Source: Laccaria trichodermophora
Lineage: Eukaryota > Basidiomycota > Agaricomycetes > Agaricales > Hydnangiaceae
DNA length: 64,000 bases
Reading direction: 5' to 3'
NCBI GenBank assembly: GCA_018417955.1
Contig: JACTVC010000024.1
Span: 558,001 to 622,000, forward strand
Shown here one piece after another: positions 11,661 through 21,436 of the stretch; within the stretch, counting starts at the first letter, position 1; every line of letters begins with the position of its first letter. Below the pieces are notes generated by a model. It did no database searches and was not told where the DNA came from. It was given only the letters and a program-made list of their open reading frames with translations. The position numbers were made by a program, and so were the translations under genes.

Positions 11661-12038
11661 ACAAACCATCCCAGCATTTCTCATATTCGCCTCAGTTTCA
11701 ATTATCCCCATCCCCTGTCAATGCATTCACTATCTTTTAACATTTCTTCTCTTCATTCTTCCTCTTTCGCATTTTATTTCACCACTTCGTCTCCATTCTC
11801 CTGAACATTTTACACCCTTTACTTTTAAAAAAGTTGCATGGCATTAGCGTATTGCGCGATCCTTTGGGGTTACAGCTATGAAGGTATCTGAACTGTTACC
11901 CTGGATCTTGCATTTGTTCTTTCTTCAACTTTGCCTTACAAGTATACAGTCAGTCCCAATCGAATCATATTTGCAACATGTCATCAAAAGTCCAAAAAAG
12001 TACAACTATGGCGCAAGCTCAGTCTTATTACCCTTGCC
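11661..12038. other. gap after gypsy, no gene seen
   Basis: Bases 11,690-11,830 are pyrimidine-rich and could be decayed LTR or 5' untranslated sequence. A short hydrophobic open frame begins at 11,878 on the + strand but lies opposite the lysine-rich reading frame of the next entry and has no recognisable family. Confidence 0.3.
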
Positions 12039-12587
12039 CTATTCCTCCACACCATTGCTTTCCTCAGCCGATTCAAGACCATTTATCGCCTTCTCCAAGA
12101 ATTTCGCACCTTTCAGGACACCTTCAGCATTCTTCACCACCACCACATCCAAAACACTCTGGATTTGCCGAATTGGATCCGCAGTGTCGATAGCAGAGGG
12201 GAGCAGATTGGCGACGTATACGATGTCCAAATCTCCATCACTGAACACACAGGAAGTAGGAACCAAAGGAACAGAAAGAGATGGTGCATGCGAATTATTG
12301 ATGGATGGAATACTTGTGAAGGAACTGGCGCAACTCTTCTTGACCCTTTGCTTCGGAACCTCATCATCTGCCTTCACAGCTGATTTTCGTTTGGCCCCAG
12401 CTTTGGGTGCACCTAGGATGACCTCATCTATGCCTGGTTCCTTCTTCACCCTCACCTCCTTTGCTGCTTTCAATTCCTTTCCAAGAGTGCATGACTGCTT
12501 GTTGCGTTTGCACAGAAATCCAATCCACTTTGCTAAGCATTGAAATCCAAGCAGGCCAGAGGTCTTCAGACCAATACAGCTCATCAT
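12039..12587 (-). CDS. hypothetical lysine-rich protein, probably partial
   Basis: An open frame of 182 residues on the minus strand. The first 60 residues hold several Cys (QCLAKWIGFLCKRNKQSC), the next part is Lys/Arg-rich (KAGAKRKSAVKADDEVPKQRVKK) and could be a nuclear localisation signal, and the last third is acidic and hydrophobic. No family is recognised. It sits between the gypsy remnant and the outer left inverted arm and is less AT-rich than both. The amino end may be missing: a second minus-strand frame overlaps upstream to 12,627. It may be a fragment. Confidence 0.35.
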   Translation of the reverse strand: MMSCIGLKTSGLLGFQCLAKWIGFLCKRNKQSCTLGKELKAAKEVRVKKEPGIDEVILGAPKAGAKRKSAVKADDEVPKQRVKKSCASSFTSIPSINNSHAPSLSVPLVPTSCVFSDGDLDIVYVANLLPSAIDTADPIRQIQSVLDVVVVKNAEGVLKGAKFLEKAINGLESAEESNGVEE

Positions 12588-12739
12588 TAGTGGCTGACGT
12601 AACGATCCGAAGCACAGGATTCTGCAATCAAATTATTTTGTGAATATGTGAGGATTCCACTAGTGGTATACAATCTTGTGATAAAAACCAGACACATGCC
12701 TGGAAGGCGATGTGTATAATGCCTAGAGGTTCAATGAGA

Positions 12740-13275
12740 CAACTCATTATTTTGCCTAGTATTTTCATTCATTAAGTTCCCTGTGTATTTCATTTTGTTT
12801 TTTCATTAAATGGCCTAGGTGATCTCATTAATATTGTATTGTGATTTCCTGCAATATTTCATTCATTATCTCTGAATATCTCATTTTGCTTTTCATATGA
12901 AAGCCTGGCGCTTTCAATATATATTTCATTCTCAACCCCAGGATATTTCATTGCAATTTTCATATGGATACCTGGCACTTTCATTGGATATTTTATTGTT
13001 AGCCCCAGGATATTTCATTCTTGTTCCTAGGATATTTCATTGCACTTTTCATAGATATACCTAGTGCTTTCATTGGATATTTCATTGTGCTTTTCATATA
13101 TATCCCTGGCACTTTCATTGGATATTTCATTGCTAGACCCAAGATATCTCATTGTGCTTCTCATTTGGATGCCTGGCGCTTTCAATGGATATTTCATTCT
13201 TATTCCTAGAAGATTTCATTGCACTTTTCATATGTGTACCTGGTGCTTTCAATGAATATTTCATTTTTAGCAGCA
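12740..13275. repeat. ATTTCATT satellite array, left arm
   Basis: About nine degenerate units of roughly 60 bases built from GGATATTTCATT, CTTTTCATAT and CCTGGCGCTTTCA. Open frames of 60-73 codons across it follow the period and are not genes. Confidence 0.8.
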
Positions 13276-13809
13276 AAATTGAATATATATATAAATGGTG
13301 TACAGAACATCAGGCACTGCCTTCAGGCTCCACCTCAGGCTCCATCCTAAAAGGGAAATATCACCTGCTTTGACCAAAAACTGAAGAAAACCAAGAGGAG
13401 GATGGTTTTACCTATCAGGGTCCATGGAATGGGTTGTTGGGTTGTTGGTCACATGACCAATCACCAAAAATGGTCAAAAAAACAAAAGTTGTAGCCCTAC
13501 ACTGTAGCTTCCTGAATCTGTTCAAATTATGTTCTGAAGTGCTCCCATTGTGGAGATATGAGGTAAAGGAATCCCAAAAGTGTTGTGTTTTTTTTTGTTT
13601 TTTGCATTTTTCTCCATGAAAACAAAACCAAACAATATGATTTCAGTATATTTAGAAATCTAAAAGAAAGAGCTATGTGATATAGGATTGGAAGGGAATG
13701 CCCAGAGGCCATAGTCAAACAGTGGTATATAGCTAACAGATACATGTCAGGGACCCTATTCCATGTTTAGTTTGAGGAATCATATGCAAAAGAGAGCATG
13801 AGAGAGGTT

Positions 13810-13970
13810 GTCCTGTCCACTTTTTTAGACTACAAAAGTTTGTAGTGTGCACTTTTTTATTGGAAAATTTTGTAGTGTCTGCTTTTTCATTTGAAAATGT
13901 GTGTAGTGTCCGCTTTTTTAGACTACAAAAGTTTGTAGTGTGCTTTTTCATTAGAAAAGTTTGTAGTTGA
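13810..13970. repeat. TTTGTAGTGTCC hairpin array, copy 2
   Basis: Four to five units of TTTGTAGTGTSCGCTTTTT with GACTACAAAAG between them, in the same phase as the inverted copy at 61,910-62,060; the two arrays can be aligned unit by unit. Confidence 0.8.
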
Positions 13971-14357
13971 CATGTAGGTTCACTGGGGGCATTGGCCTAT
14001 TTATTCATGGAAGATATCGAGAATAAATCAGAGATAAACTTAGAAATTGTTCAGGGACAACATCAGCAAGGATATGATGAAGATATTTAAAATTTCTTCT
14101 TGAATAACATCAGCATCTGGGCACGGCATCAATTGTGAATATAATAAAAATATTTTCAGGGTTTGTCAGGCTGAGGATATGAAGAAGATATTGTGACATG
14201 TCACGCCTTTCACGTGCCTTGTCCCGAGCCATTGCTACTTCTGGCAATGCGCTCTTGTTTTACTCATCTGCCATTCGTCGGGAGTCTGTTCTTCACTCGG
14301 GGCTCTCAAGTTCTTGAATCACACTGGGTTCATGTAAGTTTCAATTTGTGACTATCC

Positions 14358-15285
14358 TTGCGAATGTCTAAGCCAACAGCTCCCTATAGAGACGTCGTCA
14401 CCACATTGAAAGTCCTGTCTTTAGTTCTTACACTACGAGCTTACGTGCTCCGCCGTGCCCAATTTGCGCAATTCGTTTCTTCCACCATCGACACATTCCC
14501 ATCTATCCCCTGGAGGTCGAATCCGACGCTTCCCGTCACCGTGGAACTTAGCAGATGGTCTGTGGTCTTCTGCGCACTTCTTTTCTTCGACTTCTTTGGC
14601 TTTGTGGACGAAGCCCGCAAGCATTTGGTGTACTGGGATATTGCTAAACGATTCGGTGTCACCCCACCTCCATCTTCGTTCCGGGGGCAAGGTTTATCCT
14701 GGGTTAGTACCACTTTTTCTTGCTCACGTTTTACATTGTGTATTTACGCTGCACACCTTCAGTTCTGCCAAACCATCTGGTCGCCCACTCCCTCTCAACG
14801 AATCCCTACCAGGCTTCGTCCCCCGCCCCTTGGAGCTAAAGTCCTCCAAGAGCGACTCTTTTAAGCTTCTCCGCCTCCACCTTCCGCACAAGTTTGAACA
14901 AAAGCGATTATACAAACCCATCCGATCTAATTTCATACAACCCCTACGACTCCTTCGACGATTTCCGGCATGGACAATGCAGAACTATCACAACCGAAAT
15001 TTGATCCGGTGGTGTGATACCATTATGTACACTTTTTTCACAAAGATCCTGAATGTCCGCATCAGATTATGGACTGCACTCGTTGACCACACCCCCCAAG
15101 AAATGCCCGCGCAGACATCGAACTCGTTCCCTTCAAAACGCCCACAGACCGAAGCCCCGGCGAAAAAGTTTATAAAATTCACAAGCGTGGCTGATATCCG
15201 GAGCAGTCTTCATATTCGGAATGATAGTCTTGTTGAGGTGCGTATAACTGGTATTCCGGGTGTTAGTTTATCTTACTTACCTTAG
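14358..15285 (+). pseudogene. STE3-type pheromone receptor, truncated copy
   Basis: STE3-type receptors are seven-helix G-protein-coupled receptors that recognise lipopeptide mating pheromones in basidiomycetes. The frame opening at 14,358 shows a loop motif RRAQFAQFVSS, then jumps to IPWRSNP followed by ELSRW, a hydrophobic helix VFCALLFFDFFGFVDEARKH and AKRFGVTPPP, the order seen at helices 5 to 7 and the start of the cytoplasmic tail. The stretch normally lying between RRAQF and the WR(S/T)NP loop (several tens of residues with one to two helices) is missing, and helices 1-4 are absent. A likely intron at 14,703-14,762 leads to a second frame with a tail-like segment (RPLPLNESLPGFVPRP) ending at 15,285. 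The left outer arm ends only 140 bases upstream. A broken copy; function as a receptor is very unlikely. Confidence 0.7.
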
Positions 15286-15480
15286 CCCAGCCATCACCGG
15301 TTTGCGCAACCTGTGGCCGACAGAGTTCAGAATCGTTCGATCACGCTGTGCTTGATTTTGTCAAGCACTGCAGCATGTCTTGTCTTTCACTTTCCACCAG
15401 CTTGACGCTGCATACGACGTTCCTCAGTCTCTGCTGCTGTACTGATTCAAATTTCCCTCGCGCAGCCTTACTCGCCACGT
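15286..15480. other. interval between the receptor and SREBP-like remnants
   Basis: About 195 bases with no frame; pyrimidine-rich toward its 3' end, compatible with a former promoter or 5' leader of the following pseudogene. Confidence 0.3.
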
Positions 15481-18400
15481 ATGATGAGCTCCGACCTTGG
15501 GCTCGACCCTCTCAACCTCCCTCTACATAACAACTCTCAAAGCGGGGACTCTTCCATGGACGAATCATCTTCACCTCAAAGCGAAGGCGGGAGTCCTTCA
15601 GACTGGTTTCAACTCACTTCTATGTGGAAGGACAGCGAGGGCGCTGGCGGCATCAAGTCGTATCCAGAACTTTTTACGTCGCTGCCTATGGACATGGATT
15701 TTAACCAGTCCATGGTTATTGAACCCAGCGCCCCTCATTATGATCCTATGAAATCCAATCAACAACTCTGTTACGACGACCCATCGGTTTAGAACATGTC
15801 AAACGAATTTTTGGCTTCACAATTCCCGTTCACCTTCCAATCAGCTTTCGATGGCAGTATCTCGTCTCCTTCCTCCTTTGCCTTGCCAGAATTACGCCAT
15901 AAAGAGCAGTCTAGCGCTGGGACACACAAGTGATTCTCCCCAACCCCAAACCAAACGAGTCTTTCTGCGGAGATGAACTGCTCTCCTTCACCGAGGACCC
16001 CGCCGCAGAACTTGCGCACCGCGTTCGACAATCAGCTGGCGTGCTACTTGCAGTACCAAAGATGCCCAAATCTATGGCCACAATCTGGACCAAGCTTCTC
16101 TCTCAAGTACGACCTACTTATCCTTCTTTGATTTTGGTTACTTACTTTCTTATAGCCACAGGTCTTTCTCAAATGCTTCCCATTCCCCACCTTCAACAAC
16201 GTCCCTCAACCAAAGCCTCCAGTCCATCCTCTTCTTCATCTGCAGCGTCAACCCCTCCTCCATCAACCCCACCCACATCTTCCTTCCTTCCTCCCGAGCT
16301 CTCTATCAATCCTAACCTTACGCCTTCGGTCGAGTTATCCACTGCAACAACGCCTACAACTGCACAACCAACTACGGCAGGCCCACGACCTCAAACCAGG
16401 TACACCACCATCAAGCGATGATATCGCACGGACCTAATTGCTCGCATACAAAGCTTGCGCATGGCTGTACCCACTCTCTGAGCATTGGAAGATAAAGAGG
16501 GCTGGAACGGCAAGAAAGGTGGCGTTTTTGTGAAAGGCTCTGGCATCAGTTTTACTGATAGTGAGGACGGCACCGTCATCGATGTGATTGACGAGCGAGG
16601 GTTCGTGGACGGTGTCAAGGTTGCGCGCAAGTGCAGCAAAGCCAACGTCCTTGGTAAAGCCGTGGAATACATCTGAGTCTTGAAAAAGAGGGAAAATAGC
16701 TTGAAAGCTGAGGAAGCGGGATTGAAGACCCTTGTAGCTGGCCTCGTGGGGGGCCCTGCCCTTTTGAAGAAATGGGAACGGGAGTAGAGGCAGCGTTTTA
16801 GTGGAGAAGAGAAGGATGAGGTGGAGGGTGACAGTATTGAGGGTGACGATGAGGAGATTGATGAGGAGGATGGAGACGAAGGGGACGAAGAGTTTGGAAG
16901 GAAGCGTAAAAGACCCAAGTTCCCCAGCGTACCGAAGAAGGCGGTGGCTGAGAGGCAAACTTCGACGCCTTCTACGGGTGTTGCCCCCGAGATCATATCC
17001 CAGTTCGCTGCTCCCTCCTCATCGCCTGTCGTTTCGGGTGCAGATGCGTGGGGACGGAAGGAATACGTGCAGATCTTCCATCTCTTTGTGTCTATCGTCG
17101 TTTTGGCGAGCTTTGTTCTCTGTTGGGCGGGGGTCACGTTGGGGATTGGGAGGATGGGGAGAAGTCGCAGTGTTTCTTTTACGCCTCCTAATGTTGGTTT
17201 GAAAAAACGGAGGAAAAAGGAGGTGGTTGATTGCGTTCGTGTCGGCGATGAGTCTATCTTGCTTGGCAGGTAAGTCCTTTCATTTATTCTCACTTTCTCC
17301 AACATGTCCTAATGTCATGATTCTCAGGAAACTTTCCCTCTGTGTCGCTATACACACGCTAGAAAGTCTACCGCACTATTTCCCTCCAGCCATCATCATA
17401 CATCGCCTCCATCAGCTCTCTCGCCCTGCTCGTCTATGGTGCATCAGGCATTCCTGGCGGTCTCGCTCAAGCAAAAGCGCGTTCTTCATGGGACTCTGCC
17501 AAGGTACATGCTTTGTCTCCCCTCCTGAGTGGCCACAGTACCAGGAAAGAAGCTGAAGTATTCGAAGTTCTCGTTCTGGAGTCTATGGACATACCAGAGG
17601 CTGTCGAGCGGCTTTTCCAAAGCTTCAGAGGGGGAGAAGGGCGATGCGGGGAGGACGTATAAGCCCGTTGAAGTCCTTGGGTGTTTGCTCGTTAAACCGC
17701 GAGTCAAGCAGCATCTTGGGGAACTCTTTGTCGACTCCGTATGTGGAAGTAAATCGGAGAAAGACGACAAGGAATTGGAAAGACGTACGACGACAAGAAA
17801 AAACGCTGCTCGTGAACTTGGTGATATGCGGGGTAAAATACTCGCTGGCATCCAAAAAACCGCACCCTCACTCAGCCAACAAGATCCCTTTCTCAATAGT
17901 GTCATGTGATCAAACAGACTTGCCTCCAACGATTGTGGTAGACAACGAAACGGCGGAAATCTACTTATCTGCGCCAAAACTCATTCTATTTTTGTTTAGA
18001 CATTCGAACTCTCTACATTCTCTTCCTCCTCTCCTTTGTCATGGCTGGCACCTCCTCTCAAATCGAGTCCTCCTTCATTTCGCAACACTGAGACGCCTTC
18101 CTCACGATATCTAACGTCCCTGACCTAGTAGCGGGCTACTGGGCCGGCGCGGCGCTCACACTCGAGCCACGACTTTCCTCAAAGTGACTAACATCCTCGA
18201 GAACACGTTGCCCTCCTCCATAAACACCGAATCTCACTTCTCCAAAGGCCTCCAATCTCCTTCGGGTTGGTGCAGCACTGTACAACTTTAGCTCTGGCAA
18301 AGTGTCTACAGAAATACAAGAGCGTTTTGCGGGTGTCTGAAAAGACGCACGAGGCGCTTGAGGAGGACCCAGAGGAAGGGCAGTGGGTAAGGCGATGGAG

Positions 18401-18656
18401 GGAGATGGATAGGGAGGTTAGGAGGCGAGTTCCGGAGGTGGGAGTCGTTGTCGGTTTTGTGCAGCAGGGGAAGGAGAAAGGGAATGAGGCGAGAGGCGCG
18501 TTGTTGGCGGAGAGCGCACAGAGATTGTTGTGGATGTATCATCGGTGTTGGCCTTCCGTTGTTGCAGAGGCGAGGTTCGATGTTGGCAAGTTGTTGTTGA
18601 ATTTCTCCGTGCATGGTGATGAGATGGAGAAGGCGGATGGGATGGAGGTGGAATTT
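15481..18656 (+). pseudogene. SREBP-like membrane-anchored bHLH transcription factor, degenerate copy
   Basis: Intact relatives are ER-anchored bHLH factors controlling sterol and hypoxia responses. The ATG at 15,481 opens an acidic, Ser-rich activation-type region (MSSDLGLDPLNL), broken by TAG at 15,790-15,792 and a frame change near 15,930. An intron fits 16,107-16,156. The bHLH begins near 16,395 with TTIKR, TGA (16,419-16,421), YRTDLIARIQSLRMAVP, a second TGA (16,479-16,481), helix 2 with KVARKCSKANVLGKAVEYI and a third TGA (16,674-16,676). An acidic stretch, a basic KRKRPKFP stretch and one membrane helix (FHLFVSIVVLASFVLCW, about 17,080-17,130) follow, then the luminal/C-terminal domain in shifting frames. 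The copy is cut at 18,657 where the inner inverted arm starts. With three stops inside the DNA-binding domain it cannot make the factor. Confidence 0.8.
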
Positions 18657-19069
18657 CGGCGGCATTCACGCGTTAGATGTTGATGTTGGCCTTCGTGTAC
18701 GCGCGACATTGTTGTCTTGTTCGTCGCTTCCGGTGTTGTTTCGATTTGTAGTATATATGTAGGTAATAGAGTGAAGTCTATGAAAGAAACTTGCGGAAAA
18801 AGTACTTACGGTCGCGTGAAACTGCCAAATCTGACATTTGGTCGTTGCTGGACATGACCGTATGTGCATCGCGTTAGAATTCAATTTGAAGTCTTCGTGT
18901 GCGCGTTACTATTGCATTGTTCATCTTCTTCTTCAGTGTCGTTTCGGTTTGTAGTAGATAGTAAGACGAAATTTCTGGGTTCGAGTAGGACAAGAAGTGA
19001 ATTTGGTTCTACATACTTGCGAATTAGAAATGGTGACAGTTCCCTTGCCCTCGACCTGACCGCATTCCT

Positions 19070-19571
19070 CTACTCCATCGTATACCATCCATCCCTTTCG
19101 TAGATGACGGTGTGCGCGACGGAACCGTTGCGGGCGACGACTGTAGAAATTTTGGCTCCAATAAATATCGCCAAGGGAATTAAGTGACGTACTCACAGGT
19201 AATAGGTGTCAAGTCTTCAAGATCGAGCTCGCGGTCGTAATCGGAGAACATCTCCGTACGTCCATCTTCAAAGACGTGGGCTGCCCAGCACTGGAAGTAA
19301 AAGCGTTCGCCCCCCTGGACGAACCCAAAAACTGTCGAGTGGCGTTGACGAGTCCTCGAAGTATGGAGGCCATTGCTGAAGGATGATTAGTATGCAATAT
19401 GGGATCAAGGATAAGAACTCACAAGATGACGACCGCCCACTGATGCTCGCCGAAAGAAGTGTCTACGTCGTTCTTGATTTTCCCAATGTTGCACAGAACG
19501 CACTGAATTTCTTCGCTGCGCCGGGGCGAGTTGGTAAGGACGTCGCCCCTGAGAAAGAAGTTGGTTCTCAT
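19070..19571 (-). CDS. uncharacterised 132-residue protein, left-arm copy
   Basis: Three exons on the minus strand: 19,571-19,423, 19,375-19,197 and 19,140-19,070. Both introns have GTGAGT donors and CAG acceptors and the summed length, 399 bases, is a whole number of codons ending in TAG. The product begins MRTNFFLRGDVL, has a CNIGKIKND segment, a KEHQ/GEHQWAVVIF strand-like stretch, two Cys to aromatic positions around FQCWAAH, and an acidic DYDRELDLEDL run. No signal peptide, no membrane helix, no family recognised. The copy in the right arm is equally intact and differs at only a handful of residues, so the frame has been kept since the arms split or the arms have been homogenised. Exon structure was confirmed by the two copies agreeing. 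Confidence 0.65.
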
Positions 19572-20369
19572 TGTTTCTGAGGCGTTGTTGTGAATGACGG
19601 AGTGTTGATAGGGTGGTGCGAGAGAGGCGTGCAAATGATGGGAGTGGGAGAGTGTTGGACAAACAAATGACTATCAACTTTGCTGTGAACAACGATCGTC
19701 AACAATCCCTACACCGAGCGAAAATCGACAATGGATGGGGGAGCCCGTGCTTGTTTTCTTGCGGGAACGCGATTCGCGGAAGGGTGTGTTGAGATTTTCC
19801 CGAAATTATGCTTTCTGTATATAGGACCTGGGTACGTTCTTTTTCTCCTTCCTCCTCACTTAAAACTCCTTTCCAGATGCCGATGCAAGCTGAGGCGTCG
19901 CATCTTAAGCAGCAGGTGAAGCAAGTTTACCCTGATCCTGTGTTTGGAAGAGGCAACAATGAAGAGATATGGGGTGAGCGGTTGGGGTACCGTACTGAGC
20001 GTCCAGCGCCCGGCCCTTGCAGCTCCACCCCCGTAGGGTTGGTTTTTTACAAACGGCCGGTTTAGAGAGGTGTGTGCGCGGGAGATCATGTTGGGAATTA
20101 AATAGAACCAGCTGCATGAACAGCCGTCAGCGACCGCTCCTTTTGATAAGGAAATAATGTAAATTCACCAGACGTTTTCATCGACTTCATCGCCTTCATC
20201 GCCAATGTGAGGACTCCGACACGATACGCTGGGCCGTGCAGCATTTCCGTCCTTGAGAAAGAGTTTGCAGGTATGAAAACCAGTGTTCAAACGAAGGCGA
20301 GCTCTACATCTGTGCCTTCGGATGTTGTGATCTCGATGGCCTGGCCATTCACTTGGAGTGACTGGAGAT
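19572..20369. other. arm sequence between small gene and helicase remnant
   Basis: Non-coding by eye. Contains a GC-rich stretch at 19,985-20,060 (GTACTGAGCGTCCAGCGCCCGG, then CCACCCCCGTAGGG) conserved between both arms. Open frames occur in several phases on both strands and none is favoured. Confidence 0.3.
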
Positions 20370-21250
20370 CTATCCATCAAGACAAAAACAAACCCCCCTC
20401 GTCATTTTATCCTTCCTATATTGATCAGCAACAGCGCGGATCTCATCCCTCAACAACCCGAGCTCCCCCTGCCGACCCCAATCTGTGCCCTCCATCAGCA
20501 CCTCCCTTCTTCCACCTTCGGAGAAAGTTCTTTCAGACCTTTGGAACCGTGCCCTCTTGAAGGCGTTTGCAAAGCAACATCTCTTTTCTGCCAGACAAGA
20601 TTTGTGGAATTTCTGGAGCTGTCCAAGGACAAGATCAGCCCGTTCGCGGCCATGCATAGATCTTGCATCACGCGTCCTCGATTTCCACCTCTTCGGTCAA
20701 GAACAACAAAACATCGCCTTCATCTTCAACGCGATGAATCATGGGTACTGGCCTCCACGTCGTAGGGTTCTAGCTCTTGCGTGTAGAAGACCTCCATTAG
20801 ATGTAACCGACCTGGGACTTTGGCAAGTGGGGCTGAGCGGTTGGAGCGTATAGGCTGAAGTAATTCTGGAATCTGACGGCATCGAGGGGGGCTGGCATGA
20901 GAATGATTTTGAGGTCAGACCGCCTCTTGGCAACACCTTTCAACAGACCCATGAAAATATGTGATATGTAAGTCTGGATAGGCAACGAATTGCGGGATTC
21001 TAATAGAGTTGTGGTCAGACGAGGGCTTTAGCATGACGGGATTCATTATGCGCACTAGGTGTCGTCTTCCCCGATCCTGTCTCGCCGACTATTACGATGG
21101 CTTGGCTTTCGCCGTAATTTATGACACCAGGCCAGATTTGAGAAAGTCGACACAAACTTTTTGAAGGTTGACAATTTGATCTAGCCAGCTTTTTCTGAGC
21201 GTCTTTAGTCGATGCATGCTGGCTCCAAGGTCTGTATGGGGCGCTGCAGT
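20370..21250 (-). pseudogene. PRP43-like DEAH-box RNA helicase fragment, left-arm copy
   Basis: Minus-strand translation in shifting frames shows a Walker A region GETGLGKTT, later an ILMPAPLDAVRFQNYFSLY block corresponding to the motif III neighbourhood (SAT-LDA..FQ.YF) of PRP43/PRP22 helicases, then traces of the FYTQE and DVLLFLT.EEE regions before similarity fades. Stops and frame changes separate the pieces, and most of both RecA-like domains are missing. PRP43 normally releases spliceosomes and acts in ribosome biogenesis; this copy cannot. The same lesions are mostly shared with the right-arm copy, so the decay predates arm duplication. Confidence 0.65.
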
Positions 21251-21436
21251 AAGCAGAAAATGTTCGCGCGCAGCTACAGCGCTAGCCGGGGTTCATTCAC
21301 CATTATAATGAGGATGGTTGATGTGCACCGTGGGAAACTCTTCAAAACCTATTACGTTTATGTACAAAAATTTTAAGTATATACTTATATAAGGACATGT
21401 GAAAGCCACCAAAGAAAATCGCAATTGATTGGGTGT

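Larger units (their letters stand above)
12665..14220. repeat. outer inverted arm, left
   Basis: Matches the reverse complement of 60,915-63,425 in segment order: an ATTTCATT array; a block with TGGTCACATGACC and GTTGTAGCCCT; a block with TTTGCATTTTTCTCCATG; the TTTGTAGT array; ACATGTAGGTT; CACTGGGGGCATTGGCC; and a 240 base segment ending CACGCCTTTCACGTGCCTT. The match stops sharply at 14,220, where coding-like sequence begins; the partner stops at the equivalent base near 60,915. The arms are clearly diverged, with scattered substitutions and small indels. The outermost 80 bases match the partner only weakly, so the outer limit is uncertain. Confidence 0.8.
18657..21385. repeat. inner inverted arm, left (2.7 kb)
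   Basis: Begins CGGCGGCATT and ends near TGTACAAAAATTTTAAGTA. Its reverse complement is almost identical to 51,655-54,369. In the parts compared base by base (the small gene and the helicase remnant) only a few substitutions per hundred bases and a few small indels are seen, far fewer than between the outer arms. It carries an intact small gene and a PRP43-like helicase fragment, both on the minus strand. No terminal motif or target duplication was found at either end. Confidence 0.9.

Noticed and set aside
11660..11880. 3' LTR of the gypsy element
   Set aside because: No second copy, no TG..CA ends and no duplication could be found; only a pyrimidine-rich stretch is visible.
1..14200. Subtelomere
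   Set aside because: No telomeric TTAGGG repeats and no RecQ-type subtelomeric helicase were seen; repeat density alone is not enough.
14455..15285. 276-codon + frame as an independent gene
   Set aside because: Its first half is the out-of-frame shadow of the receptor motifs; only the part after the probable intron at 14,703-14,762 may be coding, as receptor tail.
16391..17305. 304-codon minus-strand frame
   Set aside because: It is the antisense shadow of the SREBP-like pseudogene; the + strand carries the recognisable bHLH and membrane helix.
19985..20060. rRNA or tRNA gene in the GC-rich arm segment
   Set aside because: No cloverleaf, A/B box order or 5S-like sequence could be recognised; conservation between arms is explained by their overall identity.
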